From assembly GCA_947476475.1 (NCBI GenBank), contig CANJQT010000033.1, positions 1 through 33,953 on the forward strand: 33,953 nt of DNA, written 5' to 3'. The translations under genes and the position numbers were made by a program. This document shows, piece by piece, positions 7,849-16,558 of this stretch (positions within the stretch are counted from its first letter, which is position 1; each line of letters opens with the position of its first letter). The notes beneath the pieces were generated by a model. The model was not told the DNA's origin. It was given only the letters and a program-made list of their open reading frames with translations, and ran no database searches. The stretch comes from Paracoccaceae bacterium. Lineage in GTDB: Bacteria; Pseudomonadota; Alphaproteobacteria; Rhodobacterales; Rhodobacteraceae.

Positions 7849-9654
7849 ATGACAGCGCACCAAATCATCGCCGAAGTGACTAACAGGATCCGCGATCGAT
7901 CTGCCAAAGCGCGGGGCGCATATTTGGACCGGCTGGCAAGCGCCGCTGCGGCAGGCCCGGCGCGCGCACACCTGTCTTGCGGCAATCAGGCCCATGCATA
8001 TGCTGCCATGTCCACCGACAAGGATGCACTTGTAGCCGCGCGGGCGCCGAACATCGGGATCGTGACAGCTTACAACGACATGTTATCGGCCCATCAGCCA
8101 TATGAACATTACCCGGAGCTGATACGCGCCACCGCCCGTGCGGCCGGTGCCACCGCCCAGGTCGCGGGTGGTGTGCCCTCGATGTGTGACGGCGTGACGC
8201 AGGGCCAGCCGGGGATGGAACTGTCGCTGTTTTCGCGCGATGTGATCGCGTTGTCAGCGGGTGTGGCGCTCAGCCACAACACGTTCGATGCCGCGCTTTT
8301 CCTTGGGATCTGCGACAAGATCGTACCCGGACTGGTGATGGCGGCGGCGACGTTCGGGCACCTTCCGGCAGTCTTCCTGCCCTCTGGACCGATGGCCTCA
8401 GGCCTTCCGAACGACGAAAAGTCAAAGGTGCGCCAGCAGTTTGCAACCGGCGAGGTAGGGCGCGAGGCTTTGATGGCCGCCGAAATGGCCAGCTATCACG
8501 GGCCGGGCACCTGCACTTTCTATGGCACGGCCAATACCAACCAGATGCTGATGGAGTTCATGGGCCTGCACCTGCCGGGTGCCAGCTTTGTGACCCCGGG
8601 CACCGAACTGCGCCATGCGCTGACAGTTGCGGGGGTGGAACGCGCAGCGGAGATCACCGCACTTGGCAATGATTACCGGCCTGTGGGCCGAATCCTGGAC
8701 GAAAAGGCCTTCGTGAACGGAATCGTCGGACTGATGGCCACCGGCGGCTCGACCAACCTGGTGCTGCATCTGCCCGCCATGGCCAGGGCGGCGGGCATTG
8801 TTCTGGATCTTCAGGATTTTGCCGATCTGTCTGCCGCGGTGCCCTTGATGGCCAAGGTCTATCCGAACGGGCTGGCCGATGTGAACCATTTCCATGCGGC
8901 GGGTGGCCTTGGTTTCATGATCGGATCACTGCTGAAAGCGGGGCTTTTGCATGAGGATGTGATGACCGTCGCAGGCGACGGGCTGCACCGCTACACCGAG
9001 GAACCGAAGCTGCGCGATGGGCGGCTGGTCTGGGAACCGGGTGCTGGCACATCGCTTAACGAAAAGATCCTGCGGCCCGCCGCCAGCCCCTTCCAACCTG
9101 AAGGCGGGCTGAAGCAACTAACCGGCAACCTTGGCCGCGGGGTTATCAAGATTTCGGCGGTCGCTCCGGATCGCCATGTCATCGAAGCCCCGGCCCGCAT
9201 CTTTGCTGACCAGGAGGGGGTGAAGGCCGCCTTCAAGCGCGGAGAATTCACCAGCGACACCGTGGTCGTCGTGCGTTTTCAGGGGCCGCGTGCCAATGGC
9301 ATGCCGGAACTTCACTCGCTTACCCCGACACTTGCCGTGCTTCAAGACCGCGGGCTGCGCGTGGCATTGGTCACCGATGGCCGCATGTCGGGCGCATCGG
9401 GCAAGGTGCCTGCCGCCATCCATGTCAGCCCGGAGGCCGCTTGCGGTGGCCCGCTTGCCTATCTTCGTGATGGAGACATCCTGCGCCTTGATGCCAGCGA
9501 GGGCACACTCGTGGCCTTGGTTCCTGACCTCATGACCCGCACCCCCGTCCCACCCGATCTGACTGCGAACCAGCATGGCAGCGGGCGCGAACTTTTTGCG
9601 GCTTTCCGCGCCTATGCCGGCCCCGCCGAGACCGGCGGCGCGTTGGTTGTTTAA
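7849..9654 (+). CDS. edd: Phosphogluconate dehydratase (Entner-Doudoroff pathway)
   Basis: The 601-residue protein matches the usual length of Edd (about 603 in E. coli) and the IlvD/Edd family. Key segments are [13 protein letters not shown] with Cys113, [11 protein letters not shown] with Cys155 and [13 protein letters not shown] with Cys222, the candidate iron-sulfur ligands. They are followed by [12 protein letters not shown] and the C-terminal [20 protein letters not shown]. The enzyme dehydrates 6-phosphogluconate to 2-keto-3-deoxy-6-phosphogluconate (KDPG) in the cytoplasm. It has a weak ribosome-binding site (GTGAGACC just before ATG). The promoter with operator lies directly upstream and eda follows 128 bp downstream, so the two probably form one transcription unit despite the repeat between them. 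zwf and pgl are not in the window. Confidence 0.97.
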   Translation: MTAHQIIAEVTNRIRDRSAKARGAYLDRLASAAAAGPARAHLSCGNQAHAYAAMSTDKDALVAARAPNIGIVTAYNDMLSAHQPYEHYPELIRATARAAGATAQVAGGVPSMCDGVTQGQPGMELSLFSRDVIALSAGVALSHNTFDAALFLGICDKIVPGLVMAAATFGHLPAVFLPSGPMASGLPNDEKSKVRQQFATGEVGREALMAAEMASYHGPGTCTFYGTANTNQMLMEFMGLHLPGASFVTPGTELRHALTVAGVERAAEITALGNDYRPVGRILDEKAFVNGIVGLMATGGSTNLVLHLPAMARAAGIVLDLQDFADLSAAVPLMAKVYPNGLADVNHFHAAGGLGFMIGSLLKAGLLHEDVMTVAGDGLHRYTEEPKLRDGRLVWEPGAGTSLNEKILRPAASPFQPEGGLKQLTGNLGRGVIKISAVAPDRHVIEAPARIFADQEGVKAAFKRGEFTSDTVVVVRFQGPRANGMPELHSLTPTLAVLQDRGLRVALVTDGRMSGASGKVPAAIHVSPEAACGGPLAYLRDGDILRLDASEGTLVALVPDLMTRTPVPPDLTANQHGSGRELFAAFRAYAGPAETGGALVV

Positions 9655-9671
9655 TCTTCAATGCGCTCCGC

Positions 9672-9740
9672 GCGGGAGTATTTGGACCAAGTTGAAAAGG
9701 CACATCGGCCTGCCCTTCATCATGGTCCAAATATCCCCGC
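9672..9740. repeat. REP-like inverted repeat pair between edd and eda
   Basis: TATTTGGACCA (9679-9689) and its exact complement TGGTCCAAATA (9723-9733) face each other across 33 bases. Outside them the arms continue as GCGGGAG and TCCCCGC, giving 18-nt arms with two mismatches. The consensus unit is roughly CTCCGsCGGGGATATTTGGACCA. A related copy, ending in TTTGAAG, lies at 19569-19591. I recall such units as frequent extragenic repeats in Rhodobacteraceae. In RNA this would form a long stem-loop between two genes of one pathway. Confidence 0.7.
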
Positions 9741-9782
9741 CGGAGGCTTCCGAACCCACCGTTTGCGCCGAGGAGTGCGTCC

Positions 9783-10439
9783 ATGACCCCCGCCGACCAA
9801 AGCCGCGAGGCCGCCAATATCTGCGCCCTTGCACCCGTCATCCCGGTTCTGGTGATCACTGATGCAAGCCGCGCCGCCGGATTGGCGCGGGCGCTGGTGG
9901 CAGGCGGGCTGCCGGCCCTTGAAGTGACCTTGCGCACCCCGGCCGCGCTTGACGCGATCCGGGCGATGGCCGAAGTCGAGGGGGGCATGGTCGGCGCGGG
10001 CACGCTGCTGACGCCTGCCGATGTGAAGGCCGCCAAGGCGGCGGGGGCGCGGTTCGGGGTGGCGCCGGGCGCCACCGACCGGCTGATTGCCGCCTGCGAG
10101 GACGAGGGGCTGCCGCTTTTGCCGGGGGCCGCGACCGCAAGCGAAGTGATGAGCCTTCTGGAAAAGGGCTTCACTGTGCAGAAGTTCTTTCCGGCCGAAA
10201 GCATCGGTGGGGCCGCGGCATTGAAGGCACTGGGCGCGCCGATTCCGCAGGTTGGCTTCTGCCCGACCGGCGGCATCGGGCCGGACAATATTGGCGCGTA
10301 TCTGGCGTTGAAGAATGTGCTGTGCTGTGGCGGAAGCTGGGTGGCCCCGGCGGATGCGGTGGCGGCGGGCGACTGGGCGCGGATCGAGGATCTGGCGCGG
10401 GCGGCGGCCGGGCTGAAGCGGGCCTCGCGTCTATCCTGA
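9783..10439 (+). CDS. eda: KDPG aldolase (2-dehydro-3-deoxy-phosphogluconate aldolase)
   Basis: The 218-residue protein is a class I TIM-barrel aldolase. Glu47 in GLPALEVTL and Lys134 in TVQKFFPAE correspond to the family's catalytic glutamate and Schiff-base lysine. GAGTLLTPADV, LLPGAATASE, FCPTGGI and LCCGGSW are phosphate- and substrate-binding segments. It splits KDPG into pyruvate and glyceraldehyde-3-phosphate, completing the pathway started by Edd. Its first residues (MTPADQSREA) are a little longer than in E. coli Eda, but ATG 9783 is the natural start. The gene is very GC-rich compared with the spacer that follows. No separate promoter is obvious, so expression from the edd promoter is inferred. 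Confidence 0.96.
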   Translation: MTPADQSREAANICALAPVIPVLVITDASRAAGLARALVAGGLPALEVTLRTPAALDAIRAMAEVEGGMVGAGTLLTPADVKAAKAAGARFGVAPGATDRLIAACEDEGLPLLPGAATASEVMSLLEKGFTVQKFFPAESIGGAAALKALGAPIPQVGFCPTGGIGPDNIGAYLALKNVLCCGGSWVAPADAVAAGDWARIEDLARAAAGLKRASRLS

Positions 10440-10440
10440 G

Positions 10441-10590
10441 CCCTTGCAGGGACGCGGCACCGCCCTGATCCCCCGCGCGGCGGCCTTGGCGCACTTGTCA
10501 AACCAAGGGCCTGCCTATGCCCATTATGCCCGATTGGCCAAGCTGGATATTGCGGCCTTGAAGGCGGCGAAGCACCAAAAATTGACTTGA
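10441..10590 (+). other. Open stretch with protein-like composition, possible gene remnant
   Basis: After the eda stop, the frame beginning at 10441 reads 49 codons to a TGA at 10588-10590. Its translation is rich in Ala, Leu and Lys near the end (YARLAKLDIAALKAAKHQKL), which looks like a real C-terminal helix. No start codon with a ribosome-binding site precedes it, and the open frame runs back into eda. It may be a decayed gene end or chance in GC-rich DNA. Confidence 0.2.
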
Positions 10591-10730
10591 AACGAGAGTC
10601 CGTTCCAAAAATGTCCGAACTCGGACAAATGAGTAACCCATTGAAATTAAGTTATTACACCTGTTAACTTTAACCGGATTTTAGGGGATTACACCTGCCG
10701 GGAGCCGTTCGGTTTGGGCTTTGCTGCGGC
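10591..10730. other. AT-rich convergent spacer with a short palindrome and a direct repeat
   Basis: The composition drops sharply in GC relative to its neighbours. GTCCGA-AC-TCGGAC (10613-10626) is an inverted repeat. ATTACACCTG occurs twice, at 10654-10663 and 10688-10697. The spacer lies between two converging transcription units (eda and the glnE operon). No T-run terminator stands out, and no coding frame is convincing. Confidence 0.4.
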
Positions 10731-11021
10731 TTAGCCTTCCCGGGCCATCCGGGCGGCGCGACCGCCGCGGCGGCTTGGCTGGGGCGGGGTTTTCAAGCCC
10801 TGTTCAAGCACCGGGCTCATCGGATGTTCCGGGCGGGCCAGCGCGTAATGGGCGATCAGCACGCGCGCCGCTTCTGCGGGATCAGTTCCAGCCCTGAGGC
10901 TGAGCGCCCAATCAAGGAAGATCGACCGGCATTCCGGCGCGGTGATGCCTTCGATTGCATAGCTTTCGCGGATCAGCCCCTTGGGGTCCGCCAGTGACAT
11001 TTCCATGACTTTCCTCGCCAT
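10731..11021 (-). CDS. Conserved-looking hypothetical protein downstream of glnE
   Basis: The 96-residue product starts at ATG 11021, just after a CAGGAA ribosome-binding site and 20 bases after the glnE stop, so it is probably the second gene of a glnE operon. Later in-frame Mets at residues 6 and 8 are possible starts. The first 70 residues look like an acidic helical domain (IRESYAIEGITAPECRSIFL, then Trp-Ala-Leu and ARVLIAHYALARPEHPM). The last 20 are basic and Arg/Gly-rich. I do not recognise a domain, and no signal peptide or membrane segment is seen. Co-transcription with a nitrogen-regulation gene is the only functional clue. Confidence 0.75.
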   Translation of the reverse strand: MARKVMEMSLADPKGLIRESYAIEGITAPECRSIFLDWALSLRAGTDPAEAARVLIAHYALARPEHPMSPVLEQGLKTPPQPSRRGGRAARMAREG

Positions 11022-11041
11022 TGCTGGTTCCTGAAACTGCG

Positions 11042-13831
11042 TCAGGCCCGCGCCACATCCTGGCCAAGCCCCCGTGCCACGATTTCCGCCACACGCGCGA
11101 TATGGCCCTTCAGTTCCGACCGAAGGGCATCCAGCGACGACATTCCGGTTTCCCGCAGCAAGAAAACACGCCCGCCTTCGCCAACAGCTTCCATGTCGAT
11201 GGGTTTGTCGGTCAAGAGCCTACCGCCAGCCTGAAGCCGCCAGAAAAACCGGTAAGCGGCTTGCAGGGCCGCTTCGTCGGCCTTGTCGAGGTACCCGGCG
11301 CGCAGACCCGCGCGCAACTGCGCGTCGGTGCGGCGGGCGGGGTCGGCGGCGCGCAGCGCGCAGGACTGGGCCAGAAGTTCGATATCCTGAAGGCGACCGG
11401 GGCCGATCTTTGCCTCCCATTCGCCATCCGGGGCCTTGGCGGCAAAGATCCGCGCCCGCATTTCGGCGGTGTCGGTCAGAACCGCATCGCCCCCGGCCTT
11501 TGCCGCAAGAACGGCGCGGCGCGTGGTTTCGACATCCTCGGCCAGCGGCGGGGGGCCTGCGACCACCCGCGCGCGAGTCAGGGCAAGATGTTCCCAGGTC
11601 CAGGCCTCGGCCATCTGGTAATCGCGAAAGGCGGTCAGCGACACGGCGACCGGCCCCTGCCGCCCCGAGGGACGCAGGCGCATGTCCACCTCGTAAAGGC
11701 GGCCTTCGGCCATGGGTGCTGTCAGGGCGGTGACGAAAGCCTGCGTGAGGCGTGCATAATAAGGGCGGGTGGCCAGCGGGCGCGGTCCGTCAGAACTTTC
11801 GGCCCCCGCGTCATCATAGATCACCAGAAGGTCGAGATCGGAGGCGGCGTTCAGCCGTTCGGACCCGAGCGAGCCCATGCCCAGCACCACCGCACCGCGG
11901 CCAGGCGCCGGGCCATGTTTGCGCGCAAATTCCTGAAGGCACGGATCCCAGACGGCGGCAACCGCAGCCGAGGCGAGATCGGCATATTCCTTTCCTGCTT
12001 CGGCCGCGTCGATCAGGCCGCGCAGGTGATGGACGCCGACGCGGAAGTGCCATTCCTTTACCCAGCGCCGTGCCGCAACCAGCTTTGCCTCGTAATCGGC
12101 ATGGCTGTCGAGGTGCGCGCGCAGTTGCGCGGTCAGCCCGGCGGCGCCAGGCCAGGGATCAAAGAACGAGCCACCGATCACCGCATCCAGCACGGCGGCG
12201 TTGCGCGACAGGTATGCGGCAAGACCGGGCGCGGTGCCGCAGATATCGACGATCAGGTCGATCAGCTGGGGGTTGGCTTCGAACAGCGAAAACAGCTGGA
12301 CGCCGGTGGGAAGGCCGCGCAGGAAACCGTCGAACTGCAAGAGGGCCTCTTGCGGATTGGCGGCACGCAGGAGGCGGGTAAGGATTTCGGGCTGCACGCG
12401 TTTGAAGATCCTGCCCGCCCGGTCAGAGCGCAGCGCCGGATAGGCGCGCCAGCCTTCGACCAGATTGCGCATTTCTTCGGTCATCTCGGGACCGGGGCGG
12501 GCCTCGGTGGGGGCGAAGAAACCTTCGGTCAGTTCGGCAACGCGGTTCAGCCTGTCGAGAAGCATGCCGCGCAGGCGGTCGGTATCGCCTTCGCCCATCA
12601 TCCGGGCCAGACGGTCGAAGCCTTCGGGCGTGGTGGGCAGGTCATGGGTTTGGGCGTCGGCGACCATCTGGACGCGATGTTCCACTTCGCGGTGGTCGCG
12701 GTAGAGGTTGGTAAGGTCGGCGGCCACGTCCGTGGGCACCCAGCCCTTGGCAGCAAGGGCGGCGAGGCCCGGCACGGTGGCGCGCGACCGCAAGTCGGGG
12801 TCGCGCCCGCCGGCGATAAGCTGGCGGGTCTGGGTGAAGAACTCTATTTCACGGATGCCGCCCTGACCCAGTTTCATGTTGTGGCCTTCAAGGGTGATCG
12901 GGCCATGCAGGCGTTTGTGGTCGCGGATGCGCAGGCGCATGTCGTGGGCATCCTGGATGGCGGCGAAATCCAGATGGCGGCGCCACACGAAAGGGGTGAG
13001 GGCCCTGAGGAACCGCTCGCCCGCCGCGATGTCGCCCGCGCAGGCGCGCGCCTTAATGAAGGCGGCGCGTTCCCAGGTGCGGCCCTGCGCTTCGTAATAG
13101 GCCTCGGCGGCGGCCATCGAGATGCAGACCGGGGTGACGGACGCATCCGGGCGCAGGCGCAGGTCGGTGCGAAAGACATAGCCGCCTTCGGTGAGGTCCG
13201 ACAGCATCGCGGTCATGCGGCGGACCACCTTGATGAAAGAAGCCCGCGCCTCGGGTGCGTCGCCAAGGCTGTAGCGGCTTTCGTCGAAGAGGCAAATGAG
13301 GTCGATGTCGGAGGAATAGTTCAGTTCGCCAGCGCCCATCTTGCCCATGGCTATGGCTACCATGCCGCCAGCGGTGGCGGCGTCATCGGGGGTGGCACCA
13401 GGCAGCTTGCCGCGGCGGATTTCGTCGGCGACGAGGGTGGTGAAGGCCTGATGCACCGCCTGATCGGCCAGACGGGTCAGCGCGCCTGTCACCTGTTCGA
13501 GCGGCCAGACACCGCCCAGATCGGCAAGGCCCGCCAGAAGCGCCACCCGCGCTTTGGCGCGGCGCAGGGCGGGGCCCAGATCTTCCGAGCGCAGCCCTTC
13601 GACGGCGCTAAGCGCCGCTACCAGCGCCGATTCGGGCGCGCCCGCCAGCGCCGCTTCGAGCCAGTCGGCTTCGCGGGTCATCAGATCGGCCAGATAGGGG
13701 CTGCAAGCGGCCGTCCCGTCCAGAAGGCCCCGCAGTTCGGGGGGGAGATGGGCGAAGCGGGTACGCACATCGGCGGCCCGGTCGGGGTCGTAGGGGATGG
13801 GTGAACGGGTCAGGCGGGATGCAAAATTCAT
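11042..13831 (-). CDS. glnE: Bifunctional glutamine synthetase adenylyltransferase/adenylyl-removing enzyme
   Basis: At 929 residues it has the full GlnE length and the characteristic duplication. The N-terminal deadenylylation domain has the nucleotidyltransferase motif MGKMGAGELNYSSDIDLI (162-179). The C-terminal adenylylation domain repeats it as GMGSLGSERLNAASDLDLLV (651-670), with an Asp pair in each. Each motif is followed by an RxDxRLRP-type segment (TDLRLRPDAS; VDMRLRPSG). The enzyme attaches and removes AMP on glutamine synthetase under control of PII protein, tuning nitrogen assimilation. ATG 13831 is the chosen start. It is divergent from the YbaK gene and followed by a 96-residue partner. 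No frameshift is visible. Confidence 0.96.
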   Translation of the reverse strand: MNFASRLTRSPIPYDPDRAADVRTRFAHLPPELRGLLDGTAACSPYLADLMTREADWLEAALAGAPESALVAALSAVEGLRSEDLGPALRRAKARVALLAGLADLGGVWPLEQVTGALTRLADQAVHQAFTTLVADEIRRGKLPGATPDDAATAGGMVAIAMGKMGAGELNYSSDIDLICLFDESRYSLGDAPEARASFIKVVRRMTAMLSDLTEGGYVFRTDLRLRPDASVTPVCISMAAAEAYYEAQGRTWERAAFIKARACAGDIAAGERFLRALTPFVWRRHLDFAAIQDAHDMRLRIRDHKRLHGPITLEGHNMKLGQGGIREIEFFTQTRQLIAGGRDPDLRSRATVPGLAALAAKGWVPTDVAADLTNLYRDHREVEHRVQMVADAQTHDLPTTPEGFDRLARMMGEGDTDRLRGMLLDRLNRVAELTEGFFAPTEARPGPEMTEEMRNLVEGWRAYPALRSDRAGRIFKRVQPEILTRLLRAANPQEALLQFDGFLRGLPTGVQLFSLFEANPQLIDLIVDICGTAPGLAAYLSRNAAVLDAVIGGSFFDPWPGAAGLTAQLRAHLDSHADYEAKLVAARRWVKEWHFRVGVHHLRGLIDAAEAGKEYADLASAAVAAVWDPCLQEFARKHGPAPGRGAVVLGMGSLGSERLNAASDLDLLVIYDDAGAESSDGPRPLATRPYYARLTQAFVTALTAPMAEGRLYEVDMRLRPSGRQGPVAVSLTAFRDYQMAEAWTWEHLALTRARVVAGPPPLAEDVETTRRAVLAAKAGGDAVLTDTAEMRARIFAAKAPDGEWEAKIGPGRLQDIELLAQSCALRAADPARRTDAQLRAGLRAGYLDKADEAALQAAYRFFWRLQAGGRLLTDKPIDMEAVGEGGRVFLLRETGMSSLDALRSELKGHIARVAEIVARGLGQDVARA

Positions 13832-13947
13832 GGCCCGACAGTAGCCGGGGGCGGCGGGGCGTCAACCGGATTGGGACGAAATCTGCGCCCTTAACCCTTT
13901 GGGCGGATGCGGCTAGGGTCGCGTCAGATCAGGGAACGGGCGGACGG

Positions 13948-14424
13948 ATGAGCAAAAGTCTGAAACGGGTCAAGGCGGCTTTGGCGGCGGCGGGGCTTGA
14001 GGTTGCGGTCATCGAGATGCCCGGCGAAACCCGCACGGCGGAAATGGCCGCAGCGGCGGCGGGGTGCATGGTTGATCAGATTGCCAAGTCGATCATCTTT
14101 CAGGGGCTGGAGCGCGGGCATGTGATCCTATTCATCACGGCAGGCGGGCGGCAGGTTGATCCGGATCTGGCCAGCGCACTGGCAGGTGAGAGGTTGGGCA
14201 AGGCCGACGCCGACCTGATCCGCCGCGAGACCGGCTTTGCCATTGGTGGCGTCGCGCCGATTGGTCATCTGAACCCGGTCCGGGCCTTCTTTGATCCGCG
14301 CTTGCTGGAATTCGACCGGGTCTGGGCCGCTGCGGGGACCCCGCGCCACATCTTTGCCATCGCGCCCCAGCGGCTGCTGACCCTGTCCGGGGCGGTCTGC
14401 AAAAGCTTTACGAGCGGCGCATAA
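13948..14424 (+). CDS. YbaK/EbsC-type aminoacyl-tRNA deacylase
   Basis: The start is placed at ATG 13948 (MSKSLKRV). The open frame runs upstream to 13801, but that part overlaps the glnE start and is not protein-like. The 158-residue product is a single YbaK domain. Recognisable segments are TAEMAAAAAGCMVDQIAKSI, then a phenylalanine- and isoleucine-rich strand (HVILFITAGGRQVD), the GFAIGGVAPIGH loop, and a terminal LSGAVCKSFT. Family members hydrolyse mischarged aminoacyl-tRNAs such as Cys-tRNA(Pro) or Ala-tRNA(Pro). Which tRNA is used here cannot be told. It stands alone on the plus strand. Confidence 0.9.
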   Translation: MSKSLKRVKAALAAAGLEVAVIEMPGETRTAEMAAAAAGCMVDQIAKSIIFQGLERGHVILFITAGGRQVDPDLASALAGERLGKADADLIRRETGFAIGGVAPIGHLNPVRAFFDPRLLEFDRVWAAAGTPRHIFAIAPQRLLTLSGAVCKSFTSGA

Positions 14425-14590
14425 AGCACCGTCGCACGCCGGGGACCTTGTTGGCCGACTGCTGTGCGACTGCTGTGTGCCTCTATGTTAAAATAGTTTA
14501 CATTACCCCTTGACCATGCAGAAAAACGTGCCATCTTCCTTCCATGTGAAAGACATTCACATCGAATTGAGACTTCAACGGAGGTTCCCG

Positions 14591-15043
14591 ATGACCACTA
14601 CCACCGCCTCTTGGCCGACACGTGCCGAAATGTGGCTCGATGATCGTGGCAAGGGGGCATGGATCGCCGCCATGGTCCTTGGCTTCATTTTCTTCTGGCC
14701 CGTGGGTCTGGCACTGCTGGCCTACATGATCTGGAGTAAACGCATGTTTTCAAGAAGCTGCCGCAGCCACAACAACCACCGCGAACAAGCCGCGCGGTCT
14801 TGGAATATGTACCAAAGCGGCTTCCGCTCTTCCGGCAACAGCGCATTTGACGCCTACAAGGCAGACACGCTGAAACGTCTGCAACAGGAACAGGACGAGT
14901 TCGAGGCGTTCCTGGAGCGACTGCGGGCGTCGAAAGACAAATCCGAGTTTGACCAATATCTGGATGACCGCGCGCAGGCCGCCCGAGAAACCAAGGGCGA
15001 CAGCGCCCCGGAAAAAAGCGAACCGGCGACCGGGAGTTACTGA
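14591..15043 (+). CDS. DUF2852 family membrane protein
   Basis: ATG 14591 follows GGAGG (14580-14584) with a six-base gap, so the open frame upstream to 14510 is not part of the gene. The 150-residue protein has one strong membrane span at about residues 22-48 (GAWIAAMVLGFIFFWPVGLA and on). It then has a basic stretch and a charged, probably coiled helix at about 88-120 (LKRLQQEQDEFEAFLERLR), and a polar tail. This matches DUF2852, an alphaproteobacterial family of unknown function. Most of the protein would lie on one side of the inner membrane. A perfect hairpin terminator follows at once, so it is probably monocistronic. Confidence 0.85.
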   Translation: MTTTTASWPTRAEMWLDDRGKGAWIAAMVLGFIFFWPVGLALLAYMIWSKRMFSRSCRSHNNHREQAARSWNMYQSGFRSSGNSAFDAYKADTLKRLQQEQDEFEAFLERLRASKDKSEFDQYLDDRAQAARETKGDSAPEKSEPATGSY

Positions 15044-15051
15044 AACCAATG

Positions 15052-15085
15052 GATATCCGGGCCGGATCGCTTCGGCCCGGATATC
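15052..15085 (+). terminator. Hairpin terminator after the DUF2852 gene
   Basis: GATATCCGGGCCG (15052-15064) and CGGCCCGGATATC (15073-15085) form a perfect 13-bp stem with an 8-base loop, starting 9 bases after the DUF2852 stop. The following ATTTG is a short T-run, so termination is likely but perhaps not complete. Confidence 0.75.
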
Positions 15086-15198
15086 ATTTGCGGCCCTAGG
15101 CAATGATTGTTTCGCTGGGGCAAGTGCAGACTTGGCGGATCATCTTTGGCTTGCTAACGTGCCGCAAAGGTAAACCTCACTCTTTTCCGAACCCCTAG

Positions 15199-16035
15199 AT
15201 GCGCCATACACTGCCCATCGCGCCGCAGTTTTATGTGACGGCCCCGCAGCCTTGTCCCTATCTTGATGGGCGGCAGGAACGGAAGCTTTTCACGGCATTG
15301 CCGGGTGAAAATGCGGTGCGGCTGAACGATGCCCTGTCAAAGCAGGGCTTCCGGCGATCGCAGAACGTGCTTTACCGGCCGTCATGCGCCGAATGCACGG
15401 CTTGCCTGTCTGCGCGCATCCGGGTGGCCGACTTCACCCCAAGTCGCAGTCAGAAACGGGCGGCCCGAAAGAACAGCTATCTGCGCCGCGAAGCGACGAG
15501 CCCATGGGCCACCGAAGAACAGTATGGTCTGTTTCGCCGCTATCTGGACAGCCGGCATTCTGACGGCGGCATGGCCGACATGGACGTATTCGAATTTGCC
15601 GCAATGATCGAGGAAACCCCGATCAAAAGCCGTGTGGTCGAGTATTCGGATACGGGCGGCGCGGCGGGAAGCAGGCGCGAACTGGTGGCGGTTTGCCTGA
15701 CCGACGTTCTGGATGACGGGGTCAGCATGGTTTACAGCTTTTACGACCCCGAGCGCGCTGTGGACAGCATCGGCACCTATATCATCCTTGATCATGTTGA
15801 AATCGCCCGTCAGGCCGGGCTTCCTTATGTCTATCTGGGTTATTGGGTGCCGGGCAGCCGCAAGATGGGCTACAAGGCCAACTTCAGTGCGCTTGAGATC
15901 TACAAGAACGGGACATGGCAGGCGATTGGCTGCCCGGCGGATCACTCTGCCGCCATGCATCCGCTGTCGGTTGATCCGATCGCCGAGCAGGTGGCACGCA
16001 TCGCCTTGCCGGAATCGCGACCGGTCCGGCCCTGA
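15199..16035 (+). CDS. bpt: Aspartate/glutamate leucyltransferase (Bpt; N-end-rule aminoacyl-tRNA-protein transferase)
   Basis: The 278-residue protein starts at ATG 15199. It has the conserved [14 protein letters not shown] (19-32), the cysteine cluster [19 protein letters not shown] (56-74) and, in the C-terminal GNAT-like domain, [20 protein letters not shown]. Bpt transfers leucine from Leu-tRNA to proteins with N-terminal Asp or Glu, marking them for ClpAP degradation. The older name is arginyltransferase (ate). No convincing ribosome-binding site precedes the start. A VOC-family gene begins two bases after the stop, so the two are likely co-translated. Confidence 0.93.
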   Translation: MRHTLPIAPQFYVTAPQPCPYLDGRQERKLFTALPGENAVRLNDALSKQGFRRSQNVLYRPSCAECTACLSARIRVADFTPSRSQKRAARKNSYLRREATSPWATEEQYGLFRRYLDSRHSDGGMADMDVFEFAAMIEETPIKSRVVEYSDTGGAAGSRRELVAVCLTDVLDDGVSMVYSFYDPERAVDSIGTYIILDHVEIARQAGLPYVYLGYWVPGSRKMGYKANFSALEIYKNGTWQAIGCPADHSAAMHPLSVDPIAEQVARIALPESRPVRP

Positions 16036-16037
16036 GG

Positions 16038-16451
16038 ATGGCGCGGGAACGGGCGCCCGGAAGGCACCAGACGATTGCCGCCGTTGCCCTTCTTGTACCC
16101 GACTATGATGAGGCCATCGCCTTTTATGTCGGAAAACTTGGCTTTCGCCTTTTGGAAGACATCGCCCAACCCGGCCCCAAACGCTGGGTGACGGTCGCGC
16201 CGCCCGGATCAGGTTGCTGTGCGCTGCTGCTGGCCCAGGCCAAGGGCGATTTGCAAAAGGAAGCAATTGGCAATCAGGCGGGTGGCCGGGTTTTTCTGTT
16301 TCTGGAAACCGACGATTTTGACCGGGATCATGCGGCAATGCTGACCGCTGGTGTGAAGTTCGAGGAGGCGCCCCGCAATGAGCCCTATGGGCGGGTAGCG
16401 GTCTGGCAGGATCCGTTTGGCAACCGCTGGGATCTGCTGCAGCGGGCGTAA
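16038..16451 (+). CDS. VOC superfamily (glyoxalase/bleomycin-resistance-like) protein
   Basis: The 137-residue protein has one VOC module pair. The first half opens IAAVALLVPDYDEAIAFYVG with the KLGFRLLED turn. The second half ends GRVAVWQDPFGNRWDLLQ, the common FxDPxGNxW signature. The ATG lies two bases after the bpt stop, with the ribosome-binding site inside bpt. VOC proteins bind metals and act as isomerases, dioxygenases, or as binders of electrophiles and antibiotics. The motif only places it in the superfamily. The partner Bpt gives no obvious substrate. Confidence 0.85.
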   Translation: MARERAPGRHQTIAAVALLVPDYDEAIAFYVGKLGFRLLEDIAQPGPKRWVTVAPPGSGCCALLLAQAKGDLQKEAIGNQAGGRVFLFLETDDFDRDHAAMLTAGVKFEEAPRNEPYGRVAVWQDPFGNRWDLLQRA

Positions 16452-16558
16452 GCCCGTTGGCGTCCTTTTCATTGCCTCCTGCGGCGGGCTGTTGTAGCTC
16501 ACGGGGGACAAGCGGCCCCTGCCCGGCCGTGAAAACCACGCATTTACAGGTAAATCTG

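Noticed and set aside
10601-10620. Possible LexA (SOS) box, GTTC-N7-GTCC
   Set aside because: The alphaproteobacterial box is GTTC-N7-GTTC. This has a mismatch in the second half and lies in a convergent gap with no gene start.
10646-10675. Possible CtrA sites (several TTAA words)
   Set aside because: The TTAA words are 13 and 2 bases apart, not the required 7.
11021-13804. A 927-codon plus-strand open frame opposite glnE
   Set aside because: It mirrors glnE on the other strand and has low-complexity, non-protein-like composition. GlnE has clear motifs.
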